From Nocardioides agariphilus (lineage in GTDB: Bacteria; Actinomycetota; Actinomycetes; Propionibacteriales; Nocardioidaceae), in NCBI RefSeq assembly GCF_015352445.1, contig NZ_JADKPO010000028.1, forward strand, positions 1 to 56,508: DNA of 56,508 bases. The letters are read 5' to 3'. The notes beneath the pieces are model-generated. The model ran no database searches and was not told where the DNA came from. It worked only from the letters and a program-made list of their open reading frames with translations. A program made the translations under genes and the position numbers. Within the stretch, counting starts at the first letter, position 1; every line of letters starts with the position of its first letter. Below, in pieces: positions 23,156 through 32,843 of this stretch.

Positions 23156-24495
23156 GAGGAGGCCTTGACCTCTGCCGGCGTGAAGCTCACCGTCAGGCCC
23201 GATGCCGGCAGCGGGAACAGCTCGTTGGTCAGCGTGAGGTCCTGCGGCGGGATGGTCCAGGTCAGCTTTCGCAGCAGCAGCGTGAGGTACATCTTGATCG
23301 CGATGGTGACCATGTCCTCGCCCGGGCAGCGGTGGTGGTTGCGCTCGCCGTCGCCGTGCGGCACGTAGCTGCCCGGAGCCAGCGCCGCCTCGCGCTCGGC
23401 GGTGAACCGTTCGGGGTCGAAGGCCTCGGGGTCGTCGAAGACCTCGGGGTTGCGCATGTTGATGTGGATCGCGCCGATCATGCCCCAGCCCTTCGGCACG
23501 TGGTACCCGCCGATGTCGAGGTCCTCGACGGCCCTGCCGAAGAAGGTCGCCGAGTTCATCGCGAAGTGACGGCGCACCTCCTTGGAGAGCTGGCCCAGGT
23601 AGGTCATCCGGGCCACCTGGTCCATGGTGATCTGGCCGTCGGGCGAGACCGCCAGCACCTCCTCGCGCGCCTTGTCGCGCAGCTCGGGTCGCTGGCCGAG
23701 CACCATCGTGAGCAGGATGAACGGCACGAAGAAGCCGGCCTGCCCGGCGAAGATCAGGTGGCGTACGTCGCCCAGCAGGGTCTCTGCCTTCACGCCGTGA
23801 CGGGGTGCCTCCTCGAGCATCCGCGACAGGATGTCGTCGTACTGCTCGGGGTGGTCCTGGTGCCGCTTGATCGCCTGGGCGAGCAGCACATCGAGCCGCT
23901 TGCGGCCCTTGAGGGCCTTGGCGTAGGGAGTGCCGGGAATCGGCAGCGGCAGGATCTGGAGGGAGTAGCGCATCGCCGCGAGGATCCGGTTGAGCTCGTC
24001 GATGTGCGCCTTGGACTCGTCACCGGTGTAGAGCGCTCCGGTCAGCTCGGCGGACGCGAGCTGCAGGTCGGGTCGGAGCGTGACGGTGCCGCTGCGGGCC
24101 CAGGTGTCGACGTGGGTCCCCCAGATCCGCTGCATGCGCTCGAGGTAGGCCGCCATCGCCTCGTCGGTGCGGACGGCGTGGAGCATCACGTCCTTGCGGG
24201 AGTGGTGCTCGTCGCCGTCGATCAACGCCAGCGAGCCGTGGAACATCTGCTCGACCGAGATGGGGTCGGTGCCGCCGCGCTGGACCTTGGGGTCCGTCGC
24301 GAACTGGTGGAAGGCCTCGTGCCCCGACACGATCACGAAGTTCTTGCCGAAGAGCCTGGTCTTGAAGACGGGGCCGTACTTCGCGATGTGGTCGCGGTAG
24401 AACTGGTGGTTGTTGCGCGCGATCGACATCGTCTCGCCGATCCAGGGGAGTCCGAGCTTCCCCGGCGGTAGCACCGACCTTTGGCCTGTCGTCAC
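23152..24495 (-). CDS. Cytochrome P450, atypical (peroxide- or hydroperoxide-processing type)
   Basis: A 447-residue P450 from GTG at 24495, overlapping the upstream stop (GTGA). Helix K ExxR is EVRR (about 306-309), the PERF motif is FDPERF (about 359-364) and the heme-binding region is HGDGERNHHRCPGED with Cys390. In helix I the sequence is HLIFAGQAGFFVPF (about 246-259): the usual acid-Thr pair for O2 activation is absent. The Phe/Gly heme-loop pattern is also altered, as in CYP74 and other P450s that act on hydroperoxides. Next to a fatty-acid-dioxygenase-like enzyme, a hydroperoxide isomerase, lyase or peroxygenase is the best inference. No redox partner gene is nearby, which agrees. Confidence 0.85.
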   Translation of the reverse strand: MTTGQRSVLPPGKLGLPWIGETMSIARNNHQFYRDHIAKYGPVFKTRLFGKNFVIVSGHEAFHQFATDPKVQRGGTDPISVEQMFHGSLALIDGDEHHSRKDVMLHAVRTDEAMAAYLERMQRIWGTHVDTWARSGTVTLRPDLQLASAELTGALYTGDESKAHIDELNRILAAMRYSLQILPLPIPGTPYAKALKGRKRLDVLLAQAIKRHQDHPEQYDDILSRMLEEAPRHGVKAETLLGDVRHLIFAGQAGFFVPFILLTMVLGQRPELRDKAREEVLAVSPDGQITMDQVARMTYLGQLSKEVRRHFAMNSATFFGRAVEDLDIGGYHVPKGWGMIGAIHINMRNPEVFDDPEAFDPERFTAEREAALAPGSYVPHGDGERNHHRCPGEDMVTIAIKMYLTLLLRKLTWTIPPQDLTLTNELFPLPASGLTVSFTPAEVKASS

Positions 24496-24983
24496 TTCTT
24501 GCCCCTCTTGATGCGGTTGACCAGCGGCATGAACGGCTTGCAGGCCCAGGTGGCACGCAGGACCCGGTTGATCATCACCTGGTTCCACTCGTGCAGCCAG
24601 TACTCCCTGATCTTGTAGTTCTCGTCGAGGAGGAACAGCCCGGTCGCACGACCGTCGACCGTCTTCATCGGCAGGTGCAGCTGGTACTTCAGGATGACCG
24701 TCGTGTACTGCTCGCCCGTGGTGATGTCCAGGACCTGGCCGGTGAAGGTGCCCTGGGTGACGAACCCGGTCAGCGTCCTGTAGAGCTCGACGATGTCATC
24801 GGTCGTCGTGTAGTCGCCGGACAGAAAGTTCTGGCCGGGGTAGTGGATCACCGCGTCCGGTGCGAGCAGGGTCCGAAACGTCACCAGGTCGGCCGACATC
24901 AACGCGTCCCAGTAGGTCTTGATGAGATCGATGCGCGCCTGGCGGTCCTGCTCGACATCGAGTCCACGAGACTGCTCGGTCAC
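24492..24983 (-). CDS. NTF2/SnoaL-like small protein
   Basis: A 163-residue protein of the nuclear-transport-factor-2 fold: QARIDLIKTYWDALMSADLV, TFRTLLAPDAVIHYPGQNF, DDIVELYRTLTGF, then strands QYTTVILKYQLHLPM and RATGLFLLDENYKIREYWLH. Such proteins are small enzymes (isomerases, cyclases, dehydratases) or binding proteins. The GTG at 24983 overlaps the stop of the heme enzyme gene and its own stop overlaps the P450 start, so it is made with them. It could cyclise or isomerise the product of the dioxygenase; this is inference. The basic tail (NRIKRGKK) is unusual. Confidence 0.75.
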   Translation of the reverse strand: MTEQSRGLDVEQDRQARIDLIKTYWDALMSADLVTFRTLLAPDAVIHYPGQNFLSGDYTTTDDIVELYRTLTGFVTQGTFTGQVLDITTGEQYTTVILKYQLHLPMKTVDGRATGLFLLDENYKIREYWLHEWNQVMINRVLRATWACKPFMPLVNRIKRGKK

Positions 24984-26782
24984 GCGATCTCCTTCCACGG
25001 CGCGAAGGCGTTGTCGACGCCGTCGAGGACCTTCGAGAGCTCGGGATGGTGACGCTTCAGCACGGTGACCATGGTGTTGTCGGCGATCCACTTCATGCCG
25101 GTCTTGGTGTAGTAGTCCTCGGTGAAGCAGTCGGTGAGGAACCGGTCGCTCTTGATGCGGCGCGAGGCCATCAGGATGAACACCCGGAAGGCCGTGTCGC
25201 TGAAGCCGAAGCCCTTGGGCGGCGTCTCGGCGTGCATGCCGATCTGGAGGTCGACGCGCTCCACGTCGCCGTACATCTCCTCCAGCTCCTTGGCCCACAC
25301 CGGGTTGTCGGTGAGGTCGGCGAAGGACTTGGCCGCAGGCAGGTGCAGCTGGCGGCGGAACTCGTTGTAGCGCGGCACTCCGCGCTCGCGGTCGCGCATG
25401 ATGTCGACGGCGCCCATGTCGAGCCGCACGCCATCGGGCAAGGTGAGGTCCTGCATCCAGGCCGGGAAGTTGTGGAGGCAGACGGCACCGGGGTGCGCGA
25501 TGCCGAAGGAGTAGAACAGGTCACCCGACTTCACTCCGCTGGACAGCACCTTCTCGGCGTTGAGCAGGATGATCTCGGGCATCTCCATCGTGTCGATGAG
25601 AGAGCCGTCGGCCAGCGAGTGCAGCGCGAGCTGGTCGGGCAGCAAGGGGTGCAGTCGGTAGACCGCGGTGAACTCCTCGGTCAGCTGGTACGGCGACCCG
25701 TGCTGGTCGGCGGGCGAGCCCGGGATGCCGCTGATCTCCTCGTTGCTCCCCACCCGGCCGACGAGGTTGTGCAGCCGCTCCCCGAGCAGGCCCCACCAGT
25801 TGGCGCGCATGCCGATCTTCAGAGCCGGGTGGGCGATGATCGCCGGCGTCCACTCCACCGTGTGGATCTTGGCGATGAGCGCGGAGACGACGAGCTGACC
25901 CGTGCCGAACAGCTCGTCGTCGGACATCTCGGGGTGTTTGTTCTTCAGCGCCTCGCACACCGCGTTGTGCTCGAGGGTGAACAAGGTGTGCAGCATGCCG
26001 AGGCCGACCCACCAGTTCTCGCTGAACCCGGTGATCGCCGTACCCGTCGCGGCGTCCAGCGGCAGCCGGCCGTTCTGCACGACGAGCTTGCCGTCGGTGA
26101 AGGTGCGGACCCGCTTCTGCTGCTCCTCCGAGCTGCCGTAGATGCTCGAGGAGTCCCACCAGTGGGTCAGGCGGTTGCGGTAGGTGGGCGGCAGGTGAGC
26201 GTCCGCGTCGACTCGGGTGTCGTCGGGACGCGTGCGCGGGATGCGCATCGGGTTCTCGTGCCAGGCGTGTCCCTCGGGCAGGTCCAGCTCGAGCGGGACG
26301 TCGAGGTCACGGTCGTGCGAGAACCAGTCGTGGGTCTGGAACTGGATCCACGATGCTGCCAGCAGGTTGAGCGAGGTGGCCGGGGTGAACGTCTCGCGCC
26401 GCATCAGCGTGCGGCTGATGGTGTGCGGGTTGGGCTGCATCAGCCCCGGCATCGCCTCGGGGAACGCCTTGTCGAGCGCGACGTTGCGGCCGAACCGGGT
26501 GCCGGCCATCCCCATGTCGGGGTCGTCGAGAGTGGTGTAGGAGCCGTCGGGAGTGCGGAACCTGCCGGCGAGATGCGGGCACTGGTCGATCGTGACCGGG
26601 CCACGTCTCGTGCTCGGATCGGGCGTGCGGGTGTCGGTGAGGTTGTGCCAGCGCAGCTCGATGCGCAGCGCGATGATGTTGAGCAGGGCGACGGGCAGCG
26701 GCAGCCGGTGCCACGGTCGACGTCGGTTGATCCGGGTGAACGCCCGCACGAGCGAGCGACCTGCGAACGATGGCTTGCTCAT
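24980..26782 (-). CDS. Animal-heme-peroxidase superfamily dioxygenase (COX/alpha-DOX-like)
   Basis: A 600-residue heme enzyme. IQFQTHDWFSHDRD has the distal His (151), TEEFTAVYRLHPLLPD carries Tyr375 and the proximal His378 in the spacing of cyclooxygenase (Tyr-x-x-His) and alpha-dioxygenase, and WWDSSSIYGSSEEQ and TVEWTPAIIAHP are further family segments. Conserved Tyr with this spacing is the radical residue that abstracts hydrogen from fatty acids in COX and alpha-DOX. The protein begins with a basic amphipathic segment (AFTRINRRRPWHRLPLPV), suiting membrane attachment. It is the first gene of the operon that also codes for an NTF2-like protein, P450 and two hydrolases. Confidence 0.85.
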   Translation of the reverse strand: MSKPSFAGRSLVRAFTRINRRRPWHRLPLPVALLNIIALRIELRWHNLTDTRTPDPSTRRGPVTIDQCPHLAGRFRTPDGSYTTLDDPDMGMAGTRFGRNVALDKAFPEAMPGLMQPNPHTISRTLMRRETFTPATSLNLLAASWIQFQTHDWFSHDRDLDVPLELDLPEGHAWHENPMRIPRTRPDDTRVDADAHLPPTYRNRLTHWWDSSSIYGSSEEQQKRVRTFTDGKLVVQNGRLPLDAATGTAITGFSENWWVGLGMLHTLFTLEHNAVCEALKNKHPEMSDDELFGTGQLVVSALIAKIHTVEWTPAIIAHPALKIGMRANWWGLLGERLHNLVGRVGSNEEISGIPGSPADQHGSPYQLTEEFTAVYRLHPLLPDQLALHSLADGSLIDTMEMPEIILLNAEKVLSSGVKSGDLFYSFGIAHPGAVCLHNFPAWMQDLTLPDGVRLDMGAVDIMRDRERGVPRYNEFRRQLHLPAAKSFADLTDNPVWAKELEEMYGDVERVDLQIGMHAETPPKGFGFSDTAFRVFILMASRRIKSDRFLTDCFTEDYYTKTGMKWIADNTMVTVLKRHHPELSKVLDGVDNAFAPWKEIA

Positions 26783-26935
26783 GGCTACAACTCCGGGCGG
26801 CTCGGGCTGCGAGTGTGGGGGCCGGGGGGCGCACCGCGAGCCATCGTACGGCTGGCGAGGGCTCGGCGTACTAGTCCGATCGGATCATCCCGACGGCGTG
26901 TCGGGCGTGGTACGAGCCGACGTAGGTTGGCGCTC
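26783..26935. promoter_or_regulatory. Divergent promoter region with palindrome
   Basis: These 153 bases hold the promoters of the heme-dioxygenase operon and the UBP-finger gene. TCCGATCGGA at 26875-26884 is a perfect 10-base palindrome, and GTAC repeats flank a Gly-rich part at about 26846-26871. Either could be an operator. Confidence 0.3.
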
Positions 26936-27280
26936 ATGGACCTGACCGGGATCGACCCCGAGGTTGCGCCGAGCGGGCCGGGGTGTGTTGAGTGCGAGCT
27001 CTCCGGTGGGTGGTGGGTGCACCTGCGCAGGTGCGCTCAGTGCGGCCACGTCGGCTGCTGCGACACCTCCCCCATGCAGCACGCCACCAAGCACCACATC
27101 GAGTCCGGGCACCCCGTCGTCCAGTCCTTCGAGCCGGGCGAGGACTGGTTCTGGGACTACGTCCTCGACGCCGTCATCTCCGGCCCCCGCCTCGCCGACC
27201 CCCAGCACCACCCCGTCGCCCAGGACGTGCCCGGCCCCGAGGACCGCATGCCGCCTGACTGGGAGAAGTACCTGAACTGA
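26936..27280 (+). CDS. UBP-type zinc finger protein
   Basis: A 114-residue protein. GCVECELSGGWWVHLRRCAQ, CGHVGCCDTSPMQHATKHH and SGHPVVQSFEPGEDWFWDY give the Cys/His ligands of a ubiquitin-hydrolase-type zinc finger (PF02148) as found in actinobacteria that lack ubiquitin hydrolases. ATG at 26936 is taken as start. The role is unknown; it may bind a free C-terminus of some protein. Confidence 0.85.
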   Translation: MDLTGIDPEVAPSGPGCVECELSGGWWVHLRRCAQCGHVGCCDTSPMQHATKHHIESGHPVVQSFEPGEDWFWDYVLDAVISGPRLADPQHHPVAQDVPGPEDRMPPDWEKYLN

Positions 27281-27293
27281 GAGCGACTCGCGC

Positions 27294-28223
27294 TCAATCG
27301 CAGGACTCCAGGGTCGCGTCGTTGCGGGCGCGGTCGCCGAGACGCTTGGCCTGGTCGGTGTAGGGCAGCACGACGCTGGCGCCGCCGATGTTGCCGATGC
27401 CGCCTTGCACCACGCAGTTGGTGATCTTGGCCGGGTCGACCTGGGCGAGGGCCTGGCCGAGCTGGAAGAGCTCGGACGGCGGCAGGTCGGTGTGGAGGTA
27501 CTGCAGCACGTGCAGGACGCCGTTCTCGATGAAGCCGGGCTCCTTGGCGCGGGCCCGCACCTTGGCCTGGATGCCTCGCAGCACCCGCTGCTGGTTGGCC
27601 GAGCGATCGAAGTCGCCCCGGATCAGGTTGTGGCGGATCCGCGAGAACGCCATCGCGTCGTAGGGGCCGAGGTGGATCTTGCCCTGCTTGAAGCCCTCGG
27701 GCTTGAGGTACTGGTCGCTGAACGCGACCGGGTTGTCGACCTCGACGCCGCCGATGCTGCCGATCAGCGCCTGGAAGAACTTGAAGCGGGTCACGAACAC
27801 GTAGTCGGGCTGGACCCCGACCAACGCGCCCACGGCGTCGCCGAGCGCCTGCGGGCCGCCGAAGTACAGAGCCGCGTTGATCTTGTTGGAGCCGTAGCCG
27901 GGGATGGAGACCCAGGAGTCACGGGGCACACCGATCGCGGCAGCCGCGCCGGTCTTGAGGTTCATGCCGACCAGCTGGAGCGCGTCGCCTCGCGTGTGGG
28001 TCATGTCCTCGCCGGGACGGGCGTCCGAGCCGACCGCCAGGATCCAGACGACGTCCTTGCTGACCTCGGGGTAGTCGACCCCGGTGGCGCGGTTGACCTT
28101 GACCAGCTCGATCTCGGTCGGCTTGACCGCGGAGTCGGGTACGACGAGCGCCGCGACCGCGAGCACGACCGCCAGCGTCGCGACGCGGCGTACCCATCGG
28201 ATGTGCGTCGTGACCACGCTCAT
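27294..28223 (-). CDS. LytR-CpsA-Psr (LCP) family protein
   Basis: A 309-residue membrane-anchored protein: one N-terminal helix (ATLAVVLAVAALVVPD), then the LCP domain with ILAVGSDARPGEDMTHTRGD, IGVPRDSWVSIPGYGSNKIN, DYVFVTRFKFFQALI and FSRIRHNLIRGDFDR. The Arg and Asp residues that bind pyrophosphate are present. LCP enzymes attach anionic glycopolymers such as arabinogalactan or teichoic acids to peptidoglycan. ATG at 28223 overlaps the stop of the lipoprotein gene upstream (ATGA), so both are made together. Confidence 0.9.
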   Translation of the reverse strand: MSVVTTHIRWVRRVATLAVVLAVAALVVPDSAVKPTEIELVKVNRATGVDYPEVSKDVVWILAVGSDARPGEDMTHTRGDALQLVGMNLKTGAAAAIGVPRDSWVSIPGYGSNKINAALYFGGPQALGDAVGALVGVQPDYVFVTRFKFFQALIGSIGGVEVDNPVAFSDQYLKPEGFKQGKIHLGPYDAMAFSRIRHNLIRGDFDRSANQQRVLRGIQAKVRARAKEPGFIENGVLHVLQYLHTDLPPSELFQLGQALAQVDPAKITNCVVQGGIGNIGGASVVLPYTDQAKRLGDRARNDATLESCD

Positions 28224-28828
28224 GCCTGGTCCCCCTTGGTCATGTCGTAGCCGAAGACCTGCCATCCGTCGGGAGACTTGGTCAGGAAGAGTCGTCCACG
28301 CACCACGACGTCACGCGGGGCGTCACCGTCGGCCGTGAACTCCAGCACCACGCGGGCGGTGGCTGCGACCGGACGGCCCTTGACGGCGAGCACGTCGACG
28401 GTGACCTTGCGCTTGGTGGCCTCGACACCGGTGGTCTCGGTCCCGATGTCCTGGTTGCTCATCAACGCCTTGTCCTTCTTGGCATCGGCGGCCGCGCCGG
28501 CGGTGAAGCCCGGCCAGGAGTCGGCGAAGTCGTTGCGCGGGTAGTCACCCCCGACGTACGCCGCGTCGAACCACGCGTCGACCGCCTGGCGGACCTGCTG
28601 TCGTACCGTGGCGCGCTTCTCCTGCGCCAGCTTGCCGGTGACCTTGCCCAGGTTCGCGGTGGTCGTCAGCGGTCCGGGCTCCTCGGTCGCCTGCGAGCCG
28701 CCGGGCTCCGACGGCCCGCCCGAGTCGCTCGAATCACCGCTGCACGCGGCCAGCGACATGGCCAGCGACACGGCCAGGCTCGCTGCCAGCAAGGCCGCGA
28801 CTGGAGTGGGCGCGCGGAGTGTTCGCAT
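28220..28828 (-). CDS. Putative lipoprotein upstream of the LCP gene
   Basis: A 202-residue protein with signal sequence [20 protein letters not shown] and lipobox SLAACS, a Ser/Gly/Pro-rich tether, then a soluble domain [20 protein letters not shown] ... [14 protein letters not shown] that resembles SnoaL-like or Mce-associated small domains in pattern only. AAGGAGT lies 10 bases before the ATG. Coupled to the LCP gene, so probably a cell-wall function. Confidence 0.75.
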   Translation of the reverse strand: MRTLRAPTPVAALLAASLAVSLAMSLAACSGDSSDSGGPSEPGGSQATEEPGPLTTTANLGKVTGKLAQEKRATVRQQVRQAVDAWFDAAYVGGDYPRNDFADSWPGFTAGAAADAKKDKALMSNQDIGTETTGVEATKRKVTVDVLAVKGRPVAATARVVLEFTADGDAPRDVVVRGRLFLTKSPDGWQVFGYDMTKGDQA

Positions 28829-28973
28829 CGTGGGGAGACTCCTTAGATCAACGTCACAACCCACCGTGCCTGACGACGGGGCCGTGGGTCGGCATTTGCT
28901 CGTGTCGGGGACTAACCTTCACTTCCGGATCTACTTTCGTCCGCACGCACCTGAGGAAGAGGCGAACCCAGCC
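28829..28973. promoter_or_regulatory. Divergent promoter region lipoprotein / kgd
   Basis: 145 bases between divergent genes. The part GATCAACGTCACAACCC (about 28846-28862) is the least GC-rich; no consensus promoter is clear. Confidence 0.3.
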
Positions 28974-31900
28974 GTGCCGCAGCCTTCTGGCAGCCAGTCC
29001 GACAACTCCGTGGGGTCTTCCGCACCCTCCACCGACCTGGGGGCCAACGAGTGGCTGGTCGAGGAGATGTACGACCAGTTCCAGCGCGACCCCAACAGCG
29101 TCGACCCGGTCTGGGTCGCGTACTTCAAGGCTCACCCCCAGTCCGGCAACGGCTCGGCCCCTCAGGCATCCGACCGACGTACGTCGCCGGCCCCGGCCGC
29201 CGCGCCGGCCCCCGCCCCCGCTTCCGCCCCGGCTTCTGGGCAGAGCGCTTCCAACGGCTCGCCGGGTTTCGAGACGGGCGCTAGCGCGCCCTCCTCAACC
29301 AACAAGGCGGCGCCCGCCGCGACGCCCGCCCCCAAGGCGACTCCGCGTCCCGAGGCGAAGGCCGCCGAGCCCGCCAAGGGCACCACGAACCCCGTGCCCA
29401 AGGACCCCAAGCCTGCCGAGCGGGCCCAGGCGAGCGACGACGCGACCTACACGATCCTGCGCGGCGCGCCAGCCCGCACCGCCCAGAACATGGACGCCTC
29501 GCTCACCGTGCCGACCGCGACCAGCGTCCGCTCGGTGCCCGTCAAGCTGTTGTGGGACAACCGCATCGTCATCAACAACCACCTCGCCCGCGCCCGCGGC
29601 GGCAAGGTGTCCTTCACTCACCTGATCGGCTACGCGCTGGTCAAGGCGCTCAAGGCGATGCCGGAGATGAACGTCGGCTTCGACACCATCGACGGCAAGC
29701 CCAACCTCATCCAGCCGGCCCACATCAACCTCGGCCTGGCCATCGACGTGCAGAAGGCCGACGGCACCCGCCAGCTGCTCGTGCCCTCGATCAAGGCCGC
29801 CGAGCGCATGGACTTCGCGGGCTTCTGGACCGCCTACGAGGACATCGTGCGGCGCACCCGCGACAACAAGCTCACCGTCGAGGACTTCCAGGGCACCACG
29901 ATCTCGCTGACCAACCCGGGCACGATCGGCACCAACCACTCGGTGCCCCGCCTGATGAAGGGCCAGGGCGCGATCGTCGGCGTGGGTGCGATGGAGTACC
30001 CGCCGGAGTACCAGGGTGCCTCCGAGGAGACCATCGCCCGCAACGCGATCAGCAAGGTGATGACCCTCACCTCGACCTACGACCACCGGGTCATCCAGGG
30101 CGCGCAGTCCGGCGACTTCCTGCGTCGCATGCATGCGCTGCTGCTGGGCGAGGACGACTTCTACGACGAGATCTTCGCCGCGCTCCGCATCCCCTACGAG
30201 CCGATCCGCTGGGCCAAGGACATCGCGACCTCCCACGACGACGAGATCGGCAAGCAGGCACGCACCCTCGAGCTGATCCACGCCTACCGGGTGCGCGGCC
30301 ACCTGATGGCCGACACCGACCCGCTGGAGTACCGCCAGCGCAGTCACCCCGACCTGGCCGTGGAGTCGCACGGGCTGACCATGTGGGACCTCGACCGCGA
30401 GTTCCCGACGGGCTCGTTCGGCGGCGAGGGTCGGCGGTTCATGAAGCTGCGCACGATCCTCGGCGTGCTGCGCGACTCCTACTGCCGCACCACCGGCATC
30501 GAGTACATGCACATCATGGATCCCGAGCAGCGCCGCTGGATCCAGGAGCGGGTCGAGCAGCCGCACAGCAAGCCGCCTCGTCAAGAGCAGCTCCGCATCC
30601 TGCTCAAGCTCAACCAGGCCGAGGCGTTCGAGACGTTCCTGCAGACCAAGTTCGTCGGCCAGAAGCGGTTCAGCCTCGAGGGCGGCGAGACCACGATCCC
30701 GGTCATCGACGAGATCTGCGAGGCCGCCGCAGAGGCCGGGCTCGACGAGGTCACCATCGGCATGGCCCACCGAGGACGTCTCAACGTGCTGGCCAACATC
30801 GTCGGCAAGAAGTACAGCCAGATCTTCCGCGAGTTCGAGGGCAACATCGACCCGCGCACGGTCCAGGGCTCCGGCGACGTGAAGTACCACCTGGGCGCGG
30901 AGGGCGAGTTCCTCTCCGGGCTCGGCGACAAGATCAAGGTCTCCGTCGCCGCGAACCCCTCCCACCTCGAGGCCGTCGACCCGGTCCTGGAGGGCATCGC
31001 GCGTGCCAAGCAGGACGTGCTCGACCGCGGTGCCGAGTACCCCGTGCTCCCGCTGCTGGTCCACGGCGACGCAGCGTTCGCGGGACAGGGCGTGGTCGCC
31101 GAGACCCTGAACCTCTCGCAGCTGCGCGGCTACCGCACCGGCGGCACCATCCACGTCGTCGTCAACAACCAGGTCGGGTTCACCACCTCGCCCGGCTCCT
31201 CGCGCTCCAGCCTCTACTGCACCGATGTCGCGCGGATGGTCCAGGCGCCGATCTTCCACGTCAACGGCGATGACCCCGAGGCGTGCATCCGGGTGGCGCG
31301 GCTGGCCTTCGAGTACCGCCAGGCGTTCAACAAGGACGTCGTCATCGACCTGGTCTGCTACCGCCGCCGCGGTCACAACGAGGGCGACGACCCGTCGTAC
31401 ACCCAGCCGTTGATGTACGACCTGATCGAGCAGAAGCGCTCGGTCCGCAAGCTCTACACCGAGTCCCTCATCGGTCGTGGCGACATCACGATCGAGGAGG
31501 CCGAGCAGGTGCTGGCCGACTACCAGCAGCAGCTCGAGCGGGTGTTCACCGAGGTGCGCGAGGCCGACTCGCAGCCCTCGGAGTGGACGACCGTGCCCGA
31601 CTACCCGGACAAGCCGGTCGGCGAGGCCACCACGGCGGTCACGCCCGAGGTGATGAAGCGCATCGCCGATGCCTACGTCACGCCTCCCGAGGGCTTCACC
31701 GTGCACCCGAAGGTGATGCCTCAGCTGCAACGTCGCTCGCAGGCCATCGCCGAGGGACCGATCGACTGGGGCACCGGCGAGATCCTCGCCTTCGGCTCGC
31801 TGCTGATGGAGGGTCGTCCGGTCCGTTTGTCCGGCCAGGACTCGCGCAGAGGCACGTTCGTCTCGCGGTTCGCCACGATCATCGACCGGGTCAACGCCGA

Positions 31901-32828
31901 CGAGTGGACCCCGCTGTCGTCGCTGACCGAGGATCAGGCGAAGTTCCACATCTACGACTCGTTGCTCAGCGAGTACGCCGCCCTCGGGTTCGAGTACGGC
32001 TACTCCGTCGCGCGCCCCGAGGCGCTGGTGCTCTGGGAGGCGCAGTTCGGCGACTTCGTCAACGGCGCCCAGACGGTCATCGACGAGTTCATCTCCTCCG
32101 GCGAGACCAAGTGGCGTCAGCAGTCCGGCGTCGTGATGCTGCTCCCCCACGGCTACGAGGGCCAAGGACCGGACCACTCCTCGGCACGTATCGAGCGGTT
32201 CCTCCAGCTGTGCGCCGACGAGGCGATCGTGGTGGCCCAGCCATCCACCCCGGCGTCGTACTTCCACCTGTTGCGTCGTCACTCGCTGGGCGAGGAGCAC
32301 CGGCCGCTCATCGTCTTCACCCCGAAGTCGATGCTCAAGCGCAAGGAAGCAGCCTCTCAGCCCGACGACTTCACGACCGGCCAGTTCCGGCCGTTCATCA
32401 GCGATGCCGAGGCCGATCCCGATCAGGTCGACACGTTGCTCATGTGCTCGGGTCGCATCACCTGGGACCTGATGGTGGAGCGGGCCAAGCGCGAGGATGC
32501 CGGCCGGTTCGCGATCGCCCGCGTCGAGGAGCTCTACCCCGAGCCGATCGAGGCGATCAAGGCCGAGATCGCGCGCTACCCGCGACTCACGTCGTTGCGG
32601 TGGGTACAAGACGAGCCGCGCAACATGGGTCCCTGGCCGCACTACCGGCTCAACGTCTGGTCCCACGTCGAGAACGGCCTCGAGGTCGAGCCGATCACCC
32701 GGCCGCCGCTGTCCTCACCGTCCGTGGGCACCGCCAAGCGGCACGCCGAGGAGCTCAAGGCGCTGATCGCCGCGGCGTTCGAGGACCCCACCGCGAAGCC
32801 GGGCATCGACGCGCAGCACCACTACTGA
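28974..32828 (+). CDS. kgd: Multifunctional 2-oxoglutarate dehydrogenase/decarboxylase (Kgd/OdhA type)
   Basis: A 1284-residue protein that fuses an acyltransferase (E2) domain to the thiamine-dependent E1, as in mycobacterial Kgd and corynebacterial OdhA, and serves the TCA cycle. Order: short N-terminal E1 segment ([20 protein letters not shown]), an Ala/Pro-rich linker of about 100 residues, E2 catalytic domain (about 160-400) with [18 protein letters not shown], then E1 from about 430 with [38 protein letters not shown] and [16 protein letters not shown]-like core. No lipoyl domain, so the separate E2 must supply it. GTG at 28974 with GAGGAAGAGG ahead is the start that gives the known N-terminus. 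Residues about 98-111 ([14 protein letters not shown]) come from a palindromic repeat inside the linker. Confidence 0.95.
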   Translation: MPQPSGSQSDNSVGSSAPSTDLGANEWLVEEMYDQFQRDPNSVDPVWVAYFKAHPQSGNGSAPQASDRRTSPAPAAAPAPAPASAPASGQSASNGSPGFETGASAPSSTNKAAPAATPAPKATPRPEAKAAEPAKGTTNPVPKDPKPAERAQASDDATYTILRGAPARTAQNMDASLTVPTATSVRSVPVKLLWDNRIVINNHLARARGGKVSFTHLIGYALVKALKAMPEMNVGFDTIDGKPNLIQPAHINLGLAIDVQKADGTRQLLVPSIKAAERMDFAGFWTAYEDIVRRTRDNKLTVEDFQGTTISLTNPGTIGTNHSVPRLMKGQGAIVGVGAMEYPPEYQGASEETIARNAISKVMTLTSTYDHRVIQGAQSGDFLRRMHALLLGEDDFYDEIFAALRIPYEPIRWAKDIATSHDDEIGKQARTLELIHAYRVRGHLMADTDPLEYRQRSHPDLAVESHGLTMWDLDREFPTGSFGGEGRRFMKLRTILGVLRDSYCRTTGIEYMHIMDPEQRRWIQERVEQPHSKPPRQEQLRILLKLNQAEAFETFLQTKFVGQKRFSLEGGETTIPVIDEICEAAAEAGLDEVTIGMAHRGRLNVLANIVGKKYSQIFREFEGNIDPRTVQGSGDVKYHLGAEGEFLSGLGDKIKVSVAANPSHLEAVDPVLEGIARAKQDVLDRGAEYPVLPLLVHGDAAFAGQGVVAETLNLSQLRGYRTGGTIHVVVNNQVGFTTSPGSSRSSLYCTDVARMVQAPIFHVNGDDPEACIRVARLAFEYRQAFNKDVVIDLVCYRRRGHNEGDDPSYTQPLMYDLIEQKRSVRKLYTESLIGRGDITIEEAEQVLADYQQQLERVFTEVREADSQPSEWTTVPDYPDKPVGEATTAVTPEVMKRIADAYVTPPEGFTVHPKVMPQLQRRSQAIAEGPIDWGTGEILAFGSLLMEGRPVRLSGQDSRRGTFVSRFATIIDRVNADEWTPLSSLTEDQAKFHIYDSLLSEYAALGFEYGYSVARPEALVLWEAQFGDFVNGAQTVIDEFISSGETKWRQQSGVVMLLPHGYEGQGPDHSSARIERFLQLCADEAIVVAQPSTPASYFHLLRRHSLGEEHRPLIVFTPKSMLKRKEAASQPDDFTTGQFRPFISDAEADPDQVDTLLMCSGRITWDLMVERAKREDAGRFAIARVEELYPEPIEAIKAEIARYPRLTSLRWVQDEPRNMGPWPHYRLNVWSHVENGLEVEPITRPPLSSPSVGTAKRHAEELKALIAAAFEDPTAKPGIDAQHHY
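29265..29303. repeat. Type A palindromic element inside kgd
   Basis: GGTTTCGAGACGGGCGCTAG then CGCGCCCTCCTCAACCAAC, the same sequence as the intergenic type A elements, read in frame as [13 protein letters not shown] in the Ala/Pro linker between the N-terminal segment and E2 domain. Confidence 0.9.
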
Positions 32829-32843
32829 CCTGGACCGTTGGCC

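Noticed and set aside
29295-32666. An 1123-codon minus-strand frame over kgd
   Set aside because: Entirely antisense to the clear Kgd protein; composition (Leu/Val/Arg/His-rich, no motif) is that of a complementary-frame artefact.
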